A stretch of DNA of 64,000 nt, from assembly GCA_038532735.1 (NCBI GenBank), contig JBCBAC010000001.1, positions 496,001 through 560,000 of the forward strand, in the 5' to 3' direction. Source of the DNA: JAHTBL01 sp038532735. Its GTDB lineage: Bacteria > Pseudomonadota > Alphaproteobacteria > Rhodobacterales > Rhodobacteraceae. The notes below the pieces were generated by a model that was not told the origin of the DNA, did no database searches, and worked only from the letters and a program-made list of their open reading frames with translations. Position 1 is the first letter of the stretch, and each line of letters begins with the position of its first letter. Positions 43,557-51,385 of this stretch are shown in pieces. The position numbers and the translations under genes are program-made.

Positions 43557-44254
43557 GTGGCATTCTCTATGGCGTTGGTCTTGGTCCGGGTGATCCGGAA
43601 TTGTTAACGCTGAAGGCGCATCGGTTAATTTCGACTGCCCCCGTGATCGCTTACCCGACGCTGGCCGGTGGCGACAGTTTCGCGCGCGCTATTGCCGCCG
43701 ATGTCATCCCCACATCTGCGCGTGAAATCGTCATGGATGTGCCGATGACCACCGCACGCGAACCTGCGCAGGCAGCCTACGATCAAGGCGCATCCCAGAT
43801 CGCGGACGAGTTAAAAAAAGGCAATGATGTCATTGCCCTATGCGAAGGAGATCCGTTTTTCTACGGCTCGTTCATGTATTTGTTCGCGCGGTTATCTGGC
43901 GACTTCACGACTGAAATTGTCCCCGGCGTCACATCCATGACCGCCTGCGCTGCAGCGCATAGCCTGCCTTTGGCCGCCCGAAATGAAGTGCTGACCGTGA
44001 TCCCTGGACCGCTCGATGAAACAACAATGGCGGCCCGCATCGCGGAGGCCGACTCGTTAATCATTATGAAGGTCGGACGGCATCTACCGAAAATTCGCCG
44101 CGTTCTGGACGCCGCCGGCCTCAGCGACCGCGCCGCGTATATCGAGCGCGCGACCTTGCCCAACGAAGTCCGCCTGCCGTTAACCAAAGCGCCCGAGAAA
44201 GCACCGTATTTCTCGATGATCCTCGTGACCAAAGGAGCCGACCCATGGCTATGA
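43553..44254 (+). CDS. cobI: Precorrin-2 C20-methyltransferase
   Basis: SAM uroporphyrin-III-type methyltransferase of 233 residues converting precorrin-2 to precorrin-3A. Visible are GVGLGPGDPELLTLKAHRLI, the VIALCEGDPFFYGSFMYLF segment and IVPGVTSMTACAAAH. The start at ATG 43553 overlaps the cobL stop by 4 nt; the six upstream in-frame residues belong to cobL sequence. It ends inside the first codons of the cbiG-cobJ fusion. Confidence 0.95.
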   Translation: MSGILYGVGLGPGDPELLTLKAHRLISTAPVIAYPTLAGGDSFARAIAADVIPTSAREIVMDVPMTTAREPAQAAYDQGASQIADELKKGNDVIALCEGDPFFYGSFMYLFARLSGDFTTEIVPGVTSMTACAAAHSLPLAARNEVLTVIPGPLDETTMAARIAEADSLIIMKVGRHLPKIRRVLDAAGLSDRAAYIERATLPNEVRLPLTKAPEKAPYFSMILVTKGADPWL

Positions 44255-46050
44255 CCCCCATCGTTCTGGCGCTCTCGAAATCGGGGGAACCGGTCGCGCG
44301 CCGCATCGCCGAAGCGTTGGACTGCCCGCTGCACGGACGGCAAGACCGTGTGAGCGCGGCCGACGTCTATTTCGCCAACGCACTTGATCACGCGCGGGAC
44401 CTTTTTGCAGCGAAACATGCGATTATCGGGGTTTGTGCGTCGGGCATCCTGATCCGCGGTGTCGCCCCCTTATTGGCCGACAAAACGACCGAGCCGCCCG
44501 TGATCTCTGTCTCCGATGACGGCTCTTTCGTGATCCCGTTGCTGGGCGGTCACCGGGGGGCAAACCGGCTTGCGAAAGAGATCGCCGAGGCGATCGACGC
44601 GACCGCCGCCGTGACCACCGCAGGGGACGTCGCATTGGGTGTCGCGCTAGATGCGCCGCCGGTTGGATATCGCCTCGCGAACCCGGAAAATGCGAAGTCG
44701 GTCATGGCCGCGTTGCTGAACGGCGCCACCGCGCGGATCGAAGGAGAGGCGCTTTTCGACCTGCCTCATGATTCGGCGGGCACCGTGCGTTTGGTCACAA
44801 CCGATGCGCCGGTTGAGGCCGATGAGACAACTCTTGTCTACCATCCGCAGCGCTATGCTTTGGGGGTCGGCTGCGCCCGCGATTGCGATCCGGCAGAGCT
44901 GTCTGACTTGGTTAACGCGACCCTCGCCGAGGCCGGGATCGCACCGGGTGCCGTCGCGTCGGTGAACTCTCTTGATCTAAAGGGCGACGAACCTGCGATG
45001 AACGCTTTGGCCGCTGAATTGGGCGTGCCGTTTCGAGTCTTCACCGCCGAGGACTTGGAGGCGCAGGCCCCTAATCTCGCCAACCCTTCCGACGTGGTTT
45101 TTGCAGAGGTTGGCTGCCACGGCGTGTCCGAAGGGGCGGCGTTGGCGGCCTCGAACGGCAGCTTAGTTGTGCCGAAACGCAAGACCAAGAACGCGACCTG
45201 TGCGGCGGCGAAAGCTGAGGCTCCAATCACCGAAATCAAGGGCCGCGCGCGGGGGCGGTTATCGATCATCGGCATCGGTCCTGGGCAGCATTCCTGGCGC
45301 ACGCCGGAGGCCAGTCAGCTGGTGGCGGAGGCGGACGAGCTCGTGGGTTACGGGCTTTACATCGACCTGCTTGGTCTGCTGGCCCATGGCAAAACGCGCA
45401 GTGATTTCCCGCTGGGCGGCGAGGAAGATCGTTGCCGTTTTGCGCTGGAACAAGCGGGGCAAGGCAAGAACGTTGCGCTGATTTGTTCAGGTGATGCAGG
45501 AATTTACGCGATGGGCGCGCTTGTGTTTGAGCTGCTGGATCGCGGTCCGGAGCAGCACGGCGTCACTGATGCCGCCCGCCGGGTCGAAGTTGTCTGCACG
45601 CCCGGTGTCTCGGCCTTGCAAGGGGCCGCCGCCCGCGCGGGTGCGCCGCTGGGGCACGACTTCTGCGCCATTTCGCTCAGCGATCTGCTGACCCCGCGCG
45701 AGGACATTCTCAAGCGGCTTCATGCGGCGGCGGAGGGCGACTTTGTCATCGCGTTTTACAACCCGGTTTCGCTGCGACGCCGCACGTTGCTGGCCGAAGC
45801 GCGGGACATCCTGTTGCAGCATCGGCCAGCGGATACGCCGGTGATGCTTGCCTCGTCGCTGGGGCGGCCAGAGGAGCATATCCGCTATCGCAAGCTCTGT
45901 GATCTGCAGGTAGACGAGGTCGATATGCTGACGGTCGTTCTGGTCGGCTCAAGCCATTCCAAACTGGCTCAACTGGGCGAAGGCCCGCGCATGTATACCC
46001 CGCGCGGATACGCGCGAAAGATCGACGGCGATCTGTCGGAAACTGGTTAA
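44245..46050 (+). CDS. cobJ: CbiG-CobJ fusion: CbiG/CobE-like domains plus precorrin-3B C17-methyltransferase
   Basis: 601-residue fusion. The first ~330 residues are CbiG-like: CbiG_N (GVCASGILIRGVAPLLADK, VIPLLGGHRGANRLAKE, about 60-125) and a CobE/CbiG_C domain (YALGVGCARDCDPAE, about 205-325). The rest is CobJ (GRLSIIGIGPGQHSW, VALICSGDAGIYAMGAL, FVIAFYNPVSLRRR), which contracts the ring while methylating C17. AAGGAG lies 7 nt before ATG 44245. CbiG opens the delta-lactone in the anaerobic pathway; its job in a cluster with CobN is unclear. Confidence 0.93.
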   Translation: MAMTPIVLALSKSGEPVARRIAEALDCPLHGRQDRVSAADVYFANALDHARDLFAAKHAIIGVCASGILIRGVAPLLADKTTEPPVISVSDDGSFVIPLLGGHRGANRLAKEIAEAIDATAAVTTAGDVALGVALDAPPVGYRLANPENAKSVMAALLNGATARIEGEALFDLPHDSAGTVRLVTTDAPVEADETTLVYHPQRYALGVGCARDCDPAELSDLVNATLAEAGIAPGAVASVNSLDLKGDEPAMNALAAELGVPFRVFTAEDLEAQAPNLANPSDVVFAEVGCHGVSEGAALAASNGSLVVPKRKTKNATCAAAKAEAPITEIKGRARGRLSIIGIGPGQHSWRTPEASQLVAEADELVGYGLYIDLLGLLAHGKTRSDFPLGGEEDRCRFALEQAGQGKNVALICSGDAGIYAMGALVFELLDRGPEQHGVTDAARRVEVVCTPGVSALQGAAARAGAPLGHDFCAISLSDLLTPREDILKRLHAAAEGDFVIAFYNPVSLRRRTLLAEARDILLQHRPADTPVMLASSLGRPEEHIRYRKLCDLQVDEVDMLTVVLVGSSHSKLAQLGEGPRMYTPRGYARKIDGDLSETG

Positions 46051-46060
46051 GGAGCACGCT

Positions 46061-46828
46061 ATGACCGTCTATTTCATCGGGGCCGGTCCCGGCGATCCGG
46101 AGCTTTTGACCCTCAAGGCGCAACGCCTGATCGCCGCCTGTCCTGTTTGCCTTTATGCAGGCTCTCTGGTGCCCGAGCAGGTGGTGGCAGAGGCTCCCGC
46201 TGACGCGCTGGTTATGGACACCGCACCCATGACGTTGGACGACACTCATGCGGAAATCCTCAAGGCACACAAGGCCGGGAAAGACGTGGCGCGGGTGCAT
46301 TCCGGGGACCCGTCGCTCTATGGGGCGATTGCCGAGCAAATCCGGCGTTTGAAGGCCGACGGGATCGATTATCAGATCGTTCCGGGCGTGCCTGCCTATG
46401 CCGCCGCCGCTGCGGCTTTGGGTCAGGAACTAACCATCCCCGAGGTCGCGCAGTCGATCATTCTGACCCGCATGTCGATGAAGTCGACGGGCATGCCGGA
46501 GGGGGAGACGCTGGAGAATTTCGCGCGCTCCAAAGCGACGCTGGCGATCCATCTGGGCATCCGTGCCTTGCGCGAAATCGAGCGGCAGTTGATCCCCTAT
46601 TATGGCGCAGATTGCCCTGTGGTCGTGGCCTACCGGGTGGGTTGGCCCGACCAGATGTTCCTGCGTGGTACGCTCAGCGATATCCGCAACAAAGTGCGCG
46701 ACGAAAAGATCACCCGCACGGCCCTGATTCTGGTGGGGCCTGCCTTGGCAGAGGTGCAGAACTTTAAGGACAGCGCGCTTTATGATCCTGCAATGCCGCA
46801 CGTGCTGAGACCTGTGGCCAAAGGCTGA
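46061..46828 (+). CDS. cobM: Precorrin-4 C11-methyltransferase
   Basis: 255-residue SAM methyltransferase acting after CobJ. Family signatures: FIGAGPGDPELLTLKAQRLI, ARVHSGDPSLYGAIAEQI, VPGVPAYAAAAAALGQEL and TLAIHLGIRALREIERQL. AAGGAG precedes the ATG 10 nt after the cobJ stop. Last gene of the forward cob operon; no clear terminator follows. Confidence 0.96.
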   Translation: MTVYFIGAGPGDPELLTLKAQRLIAACPVCLYAGSLVPEQVVAEAPADALVMDTAPMTLDDTHAEILKAHKAGKDVARVHSGDPSLYGAIAEQIRRLKADGIDYQIVPGVPAYAAAAAALGQELTIPEVAQSIILTRMSMKSTGMPEGETLENFARSKATLAIHLGIRALREIERQLIPYYGADCPVVVAYRVGWPDQMFLRGTLSDIRNKVRDEKITRTALILVGPALAEVQNFKDSALYDPAMPHVLRPVAKG

Positions 46829-46922
46829 CAAAAATCCGCCGAAACAGACTATTGCAGGGATTTATCTTGCTTTTGCCGGGCGCCCCGCCATCCTGCCTCT
46901 CGCGAGGTTGATGGAGGGCGCC

Positions 46923-47270
46923 ATGTCCACATTCCTATCCGACGAAGTCAAAGCCGGGCTTGAGGCTGCGCGCAAGGCGGCTCAGCGTAAAGGCAGCCGC
47001 CTGCGGGTTCATGTGGGGGAGGAGACTTTCCCTGTTTTGCGCCTTTGGGACACCGGCTTCGCGATGGAGACTGAGATTGCCCCGAAACTGCGCGGGCTGG
47101 TCGACCTCTATCATGGTGGCGTGCATCTTTATCAGTGTCTGATCGTTGCGTCTTCCGAGGAAGGCGACGAGATGCAGTATGAGTTTAAGCGCAAGACGGC
47201 GACTACAGATGCCCCTGCGCTGGACTATTCCCGTGATCCCAATGCACCGGTCGCTCTGCTGCCCCGTTAA
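46923..47270 (+). CDS. Small conserved-looking protein, possibly PilZ-like
   Basis: 115-residue cytoplasmic protein. A basic helix (about 10-26) leads into alternating beta-strand sequence (RLRVHVGEETFPVLRLWDTG, FAMETEIAPKLRGLVDLYHG, HLYQCLIVAS) that reminds me of a PilZ barrel, but the c-di-GMP RxxxR and [DN]xSxxG motifs are not obvious. GGAGGG upstream supports ATG 46923. Function unknown. It ends 21 bp before the convergent PatB-type gene. Confidence 0.75.
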   Translation: MSTFLSDEVKAGLEAARKAAQRKGSRLRVHVGEETFPVLRLWDTGFAMETEIAPKLRGLVDLYHGGVHLYQCLIVASSEEGDEMQYEFKRKTATTDAPALDYSRDPNAPVALLPR

Positions 47271-47274
47271 CCCC

Positions 47275-47290
47275 GTTTCGCGCGCGAAAC
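47275..47290. repeat. Perfect 16-bp palindrome between convergent genes
   Basis: GTTTCGCGCGCGAAAC fills most of the 21-nt gap between the PilZ-like gene and the PatB-type gene. It resembles the GGTTTCGCGTGCGAAACC dyad after fmt. It could fold on both transcripts and act as a bidirectional terminator or processing site. Confidence 0.55.
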
Positions 47291-47291
47291 C

Positions 47292-48461
47292 TTATTGAAG
47301 ATCGCTAAAGGCGGCCTGCATGCGGGTGACCGCGTCTTCAACGATTGCGCTGGGGGCGGCAATGTTGAACCGCAGAAAGCTGTCGCCGCCTTTGCCAAAG
47401 GTAGGCCCGTGGTTCACGGCGATCTTGGCTTGATCCTGCACCCGGGCGGTGAACTCTTCCCGCGCCATGCCGGTCCCGGCGAAATCCACCCATGACAGAT
47501 AAGTTGCCTCCAGCGGCATCGCCTTAAGGCCGGGGATCGCGTTGATGCCCACGTTAAAAATGCGCTGGTTCTCGGCCAGATAGGCCATCAGCTCATCCAC
47601 CCAAGCCGCGCCTTCGGGCGTGTAAGCGGCTGTGACCATGAACAGACCAAAGGAGTTTGGCGACAGGCCCAGTCCCGCCATCCGCTTGGCAAATTGGGCG
47701 CGCAGGTTCGGGTCTTCGATGATGACATTGCCGATATGGCTGCCCGCGATGTTGAAGGTTTTGGTGGCCGCGGTCATCATGATGAGCCGGTCGGTGATCG
47801 ACGGATCCACAAGGCTCATCGCGGTGTGTTTGGCGCCGTAGGTCAGGTCGTGGTGGATCTCGTCACTCACCAAGATCAGGTCATGGCGTTTGCAGAAATC
47901 AGCCACCTGCTGAAGCTCCTCCTGCGTCCAGACACGTCCCCCCGGATTGTGCGGTGAGCAGAGGATCACCATCTTCTCGTTCCCGGTCATCGCCGCGTCA
48001 TAGGCGTCGAAATCCATAGTGTAGCGGCCATCTGTGTTGACCATCTCCATCTCGACGACCTTGCGGTCTGCCGCTGAGATCACGCGCGCAAATGCATGGT
48101 AAACGGGGGTGAAGAGGATCACGCCATCGCCAGGTTTGGTATAGGTCTCGACGCACATCGCGGTGCCGTTCACCAACCCGTGCAGGCTGAAGATCCAGTC
48201 AGGCTCAATCACCCAGCCATGTCGCTCCTTCATCCACCACTGGATCGCCGCGCGGTATTTGCTTTCATCGCCGAAGTAGCCGTAGACCCCGTGATCGACC
48301 ATCGCTTGAACTGCGTCTTGCACGCATTGCGGCGGGCGGAAATCCATGTCGGCGACCCACATCGCCAGACCGTCCTCGGGCGAGACTCCATAGAGCGCCT
48401 CCATACTGTCCCATTTGGAACAATGGGTGCCGCGGCGGTCGATTTTTTGGTCGAATGACAT
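47292..48461 (-). CDS. MalY/PatB-type PLP-dependent cysteine-S-conjugate beta-lyase
   Basis: 389-residue aminotransferase-fold enzyme cleaving C-S bonds (cystathionine beta-lyase-like). Signatures are GVSPEDGLAMWVADMDFRPP at the N-terminus, ILCSPHNPGGRVWTQEEL, LVSDEIHHDLTYG and the PLP lysine in TAATKTFNIAGSHIGN. PatB members degrade cysteine, cystathionine or S-conjugates; none of the neighbours tells which. Divergent from def. Confidence 0.92.
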   Translation of the reverse strand: MSFDQKIDRRGTHCSKWDSMEALYGVSPEDGLAMWVADMDFRPPQCVQDAVQAMVDHGVYGYFGDESKYRAAIQWWMKERHGWVIEPDWIFSLHGLVNGTAMCVETYTKPGDGVILFTPVYHAFARVISAADRKVVEMEMVNTDGRYTMDFDAYDAAMTGNEKMVILCSPHNPGGRVWTQEELQQVADFCKRHDLILVSDEIHHDLTYGAKHTAMSLVDPSITDRLIMMTAATKTFNIAGSHIGNVIIEDPNLRAQFAKRMAGLGLSPNSFGLFMVTAAYTPEGAAWVDELMAYLAENQRIFNVGINAIPGLKAMPLEATYLSWVDFAGTGMAREEFTARVQDQAKIAVNHGPTFGKGGDSFLRFNIAAPSAIVEDAVTRMQAAFSDLQ

Positions 48462-48554
48462 GGGGCTCTCCGATGGTTTTGCGGCAGGCTAGCGGATCAG
48501 GGCGCAGGTGCAAGGGGCGTTGCCCTTGGGCCGTGGCTGCCTTACATGAGGGCC

Positions 48555-49076
48555 ATGACGATACGCCCGATCCTGATCCACCCGGACCCACGCCTGAAGA
48601 AAAAGGCGGACCCTGTGACCGAGGTCACAAAGGCGCATCATACATTAGCCAAAGACATGCTTGAGACGATGTATGACGCGCCGGGCATTGGCTTGGCCGC
48701 CACTCAGATCGGGGTGATGGAGCGGCTTTTGGTCATGGATTGTATCAAGGAAGAAGGGGCGGATCCGCGCCCGATGGTCCTGATGAATCCGGAAGTGACC
48801 TGGGCCTCCGACGAGATGTCGAGCTATGAAGAAGGCTGCCTCTCGATCCCCGAGCAATACGCTGATGTGGAGCGTCCAGCAGAGGTCAAGGTGCGCTGGC
48901 TGGGCCTTGATGGCGAGACACATGAAGAGCAGTTTGACGGACTGTGGGCGACCTGCGTGCAGCATGAGATCGACCATCTGGATGGCAAGCTCTTCATCGA
49001 CTATCTGCGCCCGCTGAAGCGCCAGATGATCACCCGCAAGATGCAGAAGCTGAAACGCGAACGCGCGCGCGTCTAA
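48555..49076 (+). CDS. def: Peptide deformylase (catalytically complete copy)
   Basis: Removes the formyl group from nascent N-formylmethionyl proteins. 173 residues with all three active motifs: GIGLAATQ, EEGCLSIPE with the metal-ligand Cys, and QHEIDHLDG with both metal His and the catalytic Glu. Start taken at ATG 48555 (MTIRPILIHPDPRL); an ATG 9 nt earlier is possible and neither has a good Shine-Dalgarno. First gene of def - def-like - fmt. Confidence 0.96.
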   Translation: MTIRPILIHPDPRLKKKADPVTEVTKAHHTLAKDMLETMYDAPGIGLAATQIGVMERLLVMDCIKEEGADPRPMVLMNPEVTWASDEMSSYEEGCLSIPEQYADVERPAEVKVRWLGLDGETHEEQFDGLWATCVQHEIDHLDGKLFIDYLRPLKRQMITRKMQKLKRERARV

Positions 49077-49080
49077 CGCA

Positions 49081-49575
49081 ATGCCGCGACCGCTGATCCC
49101 CTGGCCCGACGCGCGGTTGCGCAAGGTTGCAGCGCCGGTAGAGGCCGTGACGGACGAAGTGCGCGCGCTGTGGGATGAGATGATCGAGGTGATGGAAGCG
49201 ATGCCGGGCGTCGGGTTGGCCGCCCCGCAGCTTGGGGTTTCGCTGCGAATTGCGGTGGTCGATGCATCCGAAAAACGCGGGCAGGTGGTGCGCCTGGCGA
49301 ACCCGGAGGTCCTGCATAGCTCGGTGGAGTTGCGGCCCCATGAGGAAGCGTCGCCGAACCTGCCGGGTGTGTCGGCAGTGGTAAAGCGACCTCGCGCGGT
49401 CACGGTGCGCTACATGAACGCCGATGGGGTCATGGACCGGAAGGATTTTGTCGGGCTTTGGGCGACGTCCGTGCAGCACCAGATCGACCATCTGAACGGC
49501 AGAATGTATTTTGACCGGCTGTCGAAAGTGAAGCGGGACATGGTACTGCGCAAAGCGCGCAAGGGGGCCGCATGA
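49081..49575 (+). CDS. Peptide deformylase-like protein lacking two key residues
   Basis: 164-residue paralogue of deformylase, 4 nt after def. Motif 1 is intact (GVGLAAPQ, 43-50), but motif 2 reads HEEASPNLPG, so the metal-ligand Cys is Ser91, and motif 3 reads QHQIDHLNG, so the catalytic Glu is Gln134; both metal histidines remain. Deformylase activity is therefore unlikely. The gene is intact, of normal length and codon use, and overlaps the fmt start by 4 nt, arguing for a kept non-catalytic or altered role. Confidence 0.93.
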   Translation: MPRPLIPWPDARLRKVAAPVEAVTDEVRALWDEMIEVMEAMPGVGLAAPQLGVSLRIAVVDASEKRGQVVRLANPEVLHSSVELRPHEEASPNLPGVSAVVKRPRAVTVRYMNADGVMDRKDFVGLWATSVQHQIDHLNGRMYFDRLSKVKRDMVLRKARKGAA

Positions 49576-50471
49576 GGATCGTGTTCATGGGCACGCCTGA
49601 CTTCTCGGTTCCTGTGCTCGACGCGTTGGTCGCGGCGGGGCACGAGGTCTGCGCCGTCTACACCCAACCCCCGCGCCCCGCGGGGCGTGGCAAGAAAGAG
49701 CGGCCCTCGCCGGTGCATGCCCGTGCCTTGGAGCTGGGGTTGGAGGTGCGCCACCCCGCGCGCCTCAAATCGCTGGAGGATCAAGCCGATTTCGCTGCGC
49801 TACAGGCGGATATCGGCGTCGTCGTGGCCTATGGATTGATCCTGCCCCAAGCCATTCTGGATGTCCCTGCCCATGGCTGCCTGAACATTCATGCAAGCCT
49901 TCTGCCACGCTGGCGCGGCGCGGCTCCGATCCACCGGGCGATCATGGCGGGCGACACGGAGACGGGTGTCTGCATCATGCAGATGGAGGCGGGGCTCGAC
50001 ACTGGCCCGGTGCTGCTGCGCGAGGCGACCCCGATCACCGGTGCGGATACGACAGCGCGGCTGCATGACCGGCTGAGCGCAATGGGTGCGCGGTTGATTG
50101 TCGAGGCATTGGCGCGACTGCCCGACCTTACGCCAGAATCACAGCCAGAAGCGGGCGTGACCTATGCCGAGAAGATCGACAAGGCGGAAGCGCGGGTGGA
50201 TTGGCGCCGCCCAGCAGCAGAGGTGGATCGGTTGATCCGGGGGCTTTCGCCCTTTCCCGGTGCTTGGTGCGAGATCGCTGGGGAGCGAGTAAAACTGCTC
50301 GACGCGGAACTGGTTGAAGGCATGGGATTCCCCGGTGAACATCTGGGTGATTTCCGGGTGGCGTGCGGCGCAGGAGCCGTGCGGATCACGCAAGCGCAAC
50401 GCCAAGGCAAGCGCGCGGTGCCTGCAGCGGATTTCCTGCGCGGCGCGGAGATGCCTGCGCGTTTGGACTGA
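49572..50471 (+). CDS. fmt: Methionyl-tRNA formyltransferase
   Basis: Formylates the initiator Met-tRNA using 10-formyl-tetrahydrofolate. 299 residues, Rossmann N-terminal domain with FMGTPDFSVPVLDAL, the catalytic Asn-His-Asp region CLNIHASLLPRWRGAAPIHR and MQMEAGLDTGPVL, then the OB-like C-terminal domain (TYAEKIDKAEARVDW). Coupled to the deformylase-like gene by a 4-nt overlap, the classic def-fmt association. Confidence 0.97.
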   Translation: MRIVFMGTPDFSVPVLDALVAAGHEVCAVYTQPPRPAGRGKKERPSPVHARALELGLEVRHPARLKSLEDQADFAALQADIGVVVAYGLILPQAILDVPAHGCLNIHASLLPRWRGAAPIHRAIMAGDTETGVCIMQMEAGLDTGPVLLREATPITGADTTARLHDRLSAMGARLIVEALARLPDLTPESQPEAGVTYAEKIDKAEARVDWRRPAAEVDRLIRGLSPFPGAWCEIAGERVKLLDAELVEGMGFPGEHLGDFRVACGAGAVRITQAQRQGKRAVPAADFLRGAEMPARLD

Positions 50472-50473
50472 CA

Positions 50474-50513
50474 GGTTTCGCGTGCGAAACCGGGTTTTGA
50501 AAGGCGCGCCTTT
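50474..50513. repeat. Two palindromes after fmt
   Basis: An 8-bp stem GGTTTCGC/GCGAAACC with a 2-nt loop (50474-50491) is followed by the perfect 14-nt palindrome AAAGGCGCGCCTTT (50500-50513). No long T run follows. They probably mark the end of the fmt transcript. Confidence 0.5.
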
Positions 50514-50816
50514 GATTTCATTGGAAGTCTCTTTGCGACACTTAACATAACACCATGGAGCCTTATACCGCTCTGTTTATAAAAGAAATATTAAGGTTAA
50601 TATGCCTCATCGTCCGTCAAAAACCGTCTGCATTGTTAACCAGATTTTCTCAAGAATACCCGCCATAGCGCGCAATCTCTCCGCATTAACCTAGCGCGAT
50701 TAAATAGGGGATGAGCGCGCCCAAGGCAGGGATCACAAAGCCTCTCTCAAAGCAGCGCACACAACCTCATCTGCCTCAATGCGATGCCCTAAAATCGTGA
50801 CAACGCAGGCCCCTGT
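50514..50816. other. AT-richer non-coding stretch with an operator-like dyad
   Basis: No convincing gene. A 16-nt interrupted palindrome ATATTAA-GG-TTAATAT lies at 50588-50603 in locally AT-rich DNA. A 37-codon frame (50555-50668) overlaps it but has no Shine-Dalgarno. The rest shows no RNA gene I recognise. Confidence 0.4.
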
Positions 50817-50905
50817 CTTCTTTTGTCCATAAATACCTCAATCAAACCTCAACCCTGCACGCCACGCTCACAACAACGCACCTGCGGGGCGCAGCCCCGC
50901 CCCCG
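50817..50905 (-). repeat. 3'-end intergenic repeat, copy G
   Basis: Read on the reverse strand, downstream of rnhA: a GC hairpin GCGGGGC/GCCCCGC (50884-50900), about 45 nt of other sequence, then GAGGTATTTATGGACAAAAG ending at 50817. Same orientation as rnhA, in the convergent gap with fmt. Confidence 0.65.
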
Positions 50906-50929
50906 GCGACTGCGAAGCAGGCGCAAAGC

Positions 50930-51385
50930 CTATTCTGGTTTGAACGGGGCCATACCAGCGCGCGCCAGTTCATCCGCGCGCTCGTTTTCTGGATGCCCTG
51001 CATGGCCTTTAACCCACTCCCATGTCACCGAATGCCGCGCCGCCGCTTCATCCAGCCGCTTCCAGAGGTCTTCGTTCTTCACAGGCTTCTTGGTGGAGGT
51101 CTTCCACCCATTGCGCTTCCAGCCATACATCCACTGGGTAATCCCGCCTTTGACATAGGCGCTGTCTGTCACGACGGTCAGGGTCGAAGGGCGCTCCAAA
51201 GCCTCCAGCGCATGGATCGCGGCGAGCAATTCCATCCGGTTGTTCGTCGTCTCCGCCTCGCCGCCTTTGAGCTCGCGCTCTTTCAACACGTCCTCGCCAT
51301 CGCGCGCGATCAGCAAGGCGCCCCAGCCGCCGGGGCCGGGATTGCCGGAGCAGGCCCCATCGGTATAGGCGAACAGATCAGGCAT
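50930..51385 (-). CDS. rnhA: Ribonuclease HI
   Basis: Degrades RNA in RNA:DNA hybrids. 151 residues from MPDLFAYTDGACSGNPGPGG, with the carboxylate set visible: Asp in YTDGACSG, Glu in TTNNRMELLAAI, Asp in VVTDSAYV, and His/Asp in VKGHAGHPENERADELA. The start lies 8 nt inside the methyltransferase gene. Last gene of a six-gene reverse run starting with ispH. Confidence 0.96.
   Translation of the reverse strand: MPDLFAYTDGACSGNPGPGGWGALLIARDGEDVLKERELKGGEAETTNNRMELLAAIHALEALERPSTLTVVTDSAYVKGGITQWMYGWKRNGWKTSTKKPVKNEDLWKRLDEAAARHSVTWEWVKGHAGHPENERADELARAGMAPFKPE

Noticed and set aside
50555..50668. 37-codon frame in the fmt-rnhA gap
   Set aside because: Hydrophobic helix-like peptide but no Shine-Dalgarno, and it spans the AT-rich dyad; not enough to call a gene.
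50707..50839. Reverse frame reading TGACVVTILGHRIEADEV downstream of rnhA
   Set aside because: Looks protein-like over about 28 codons, but it has no start codon, runs through the repeat motif and ends quickly; at most a remnant.
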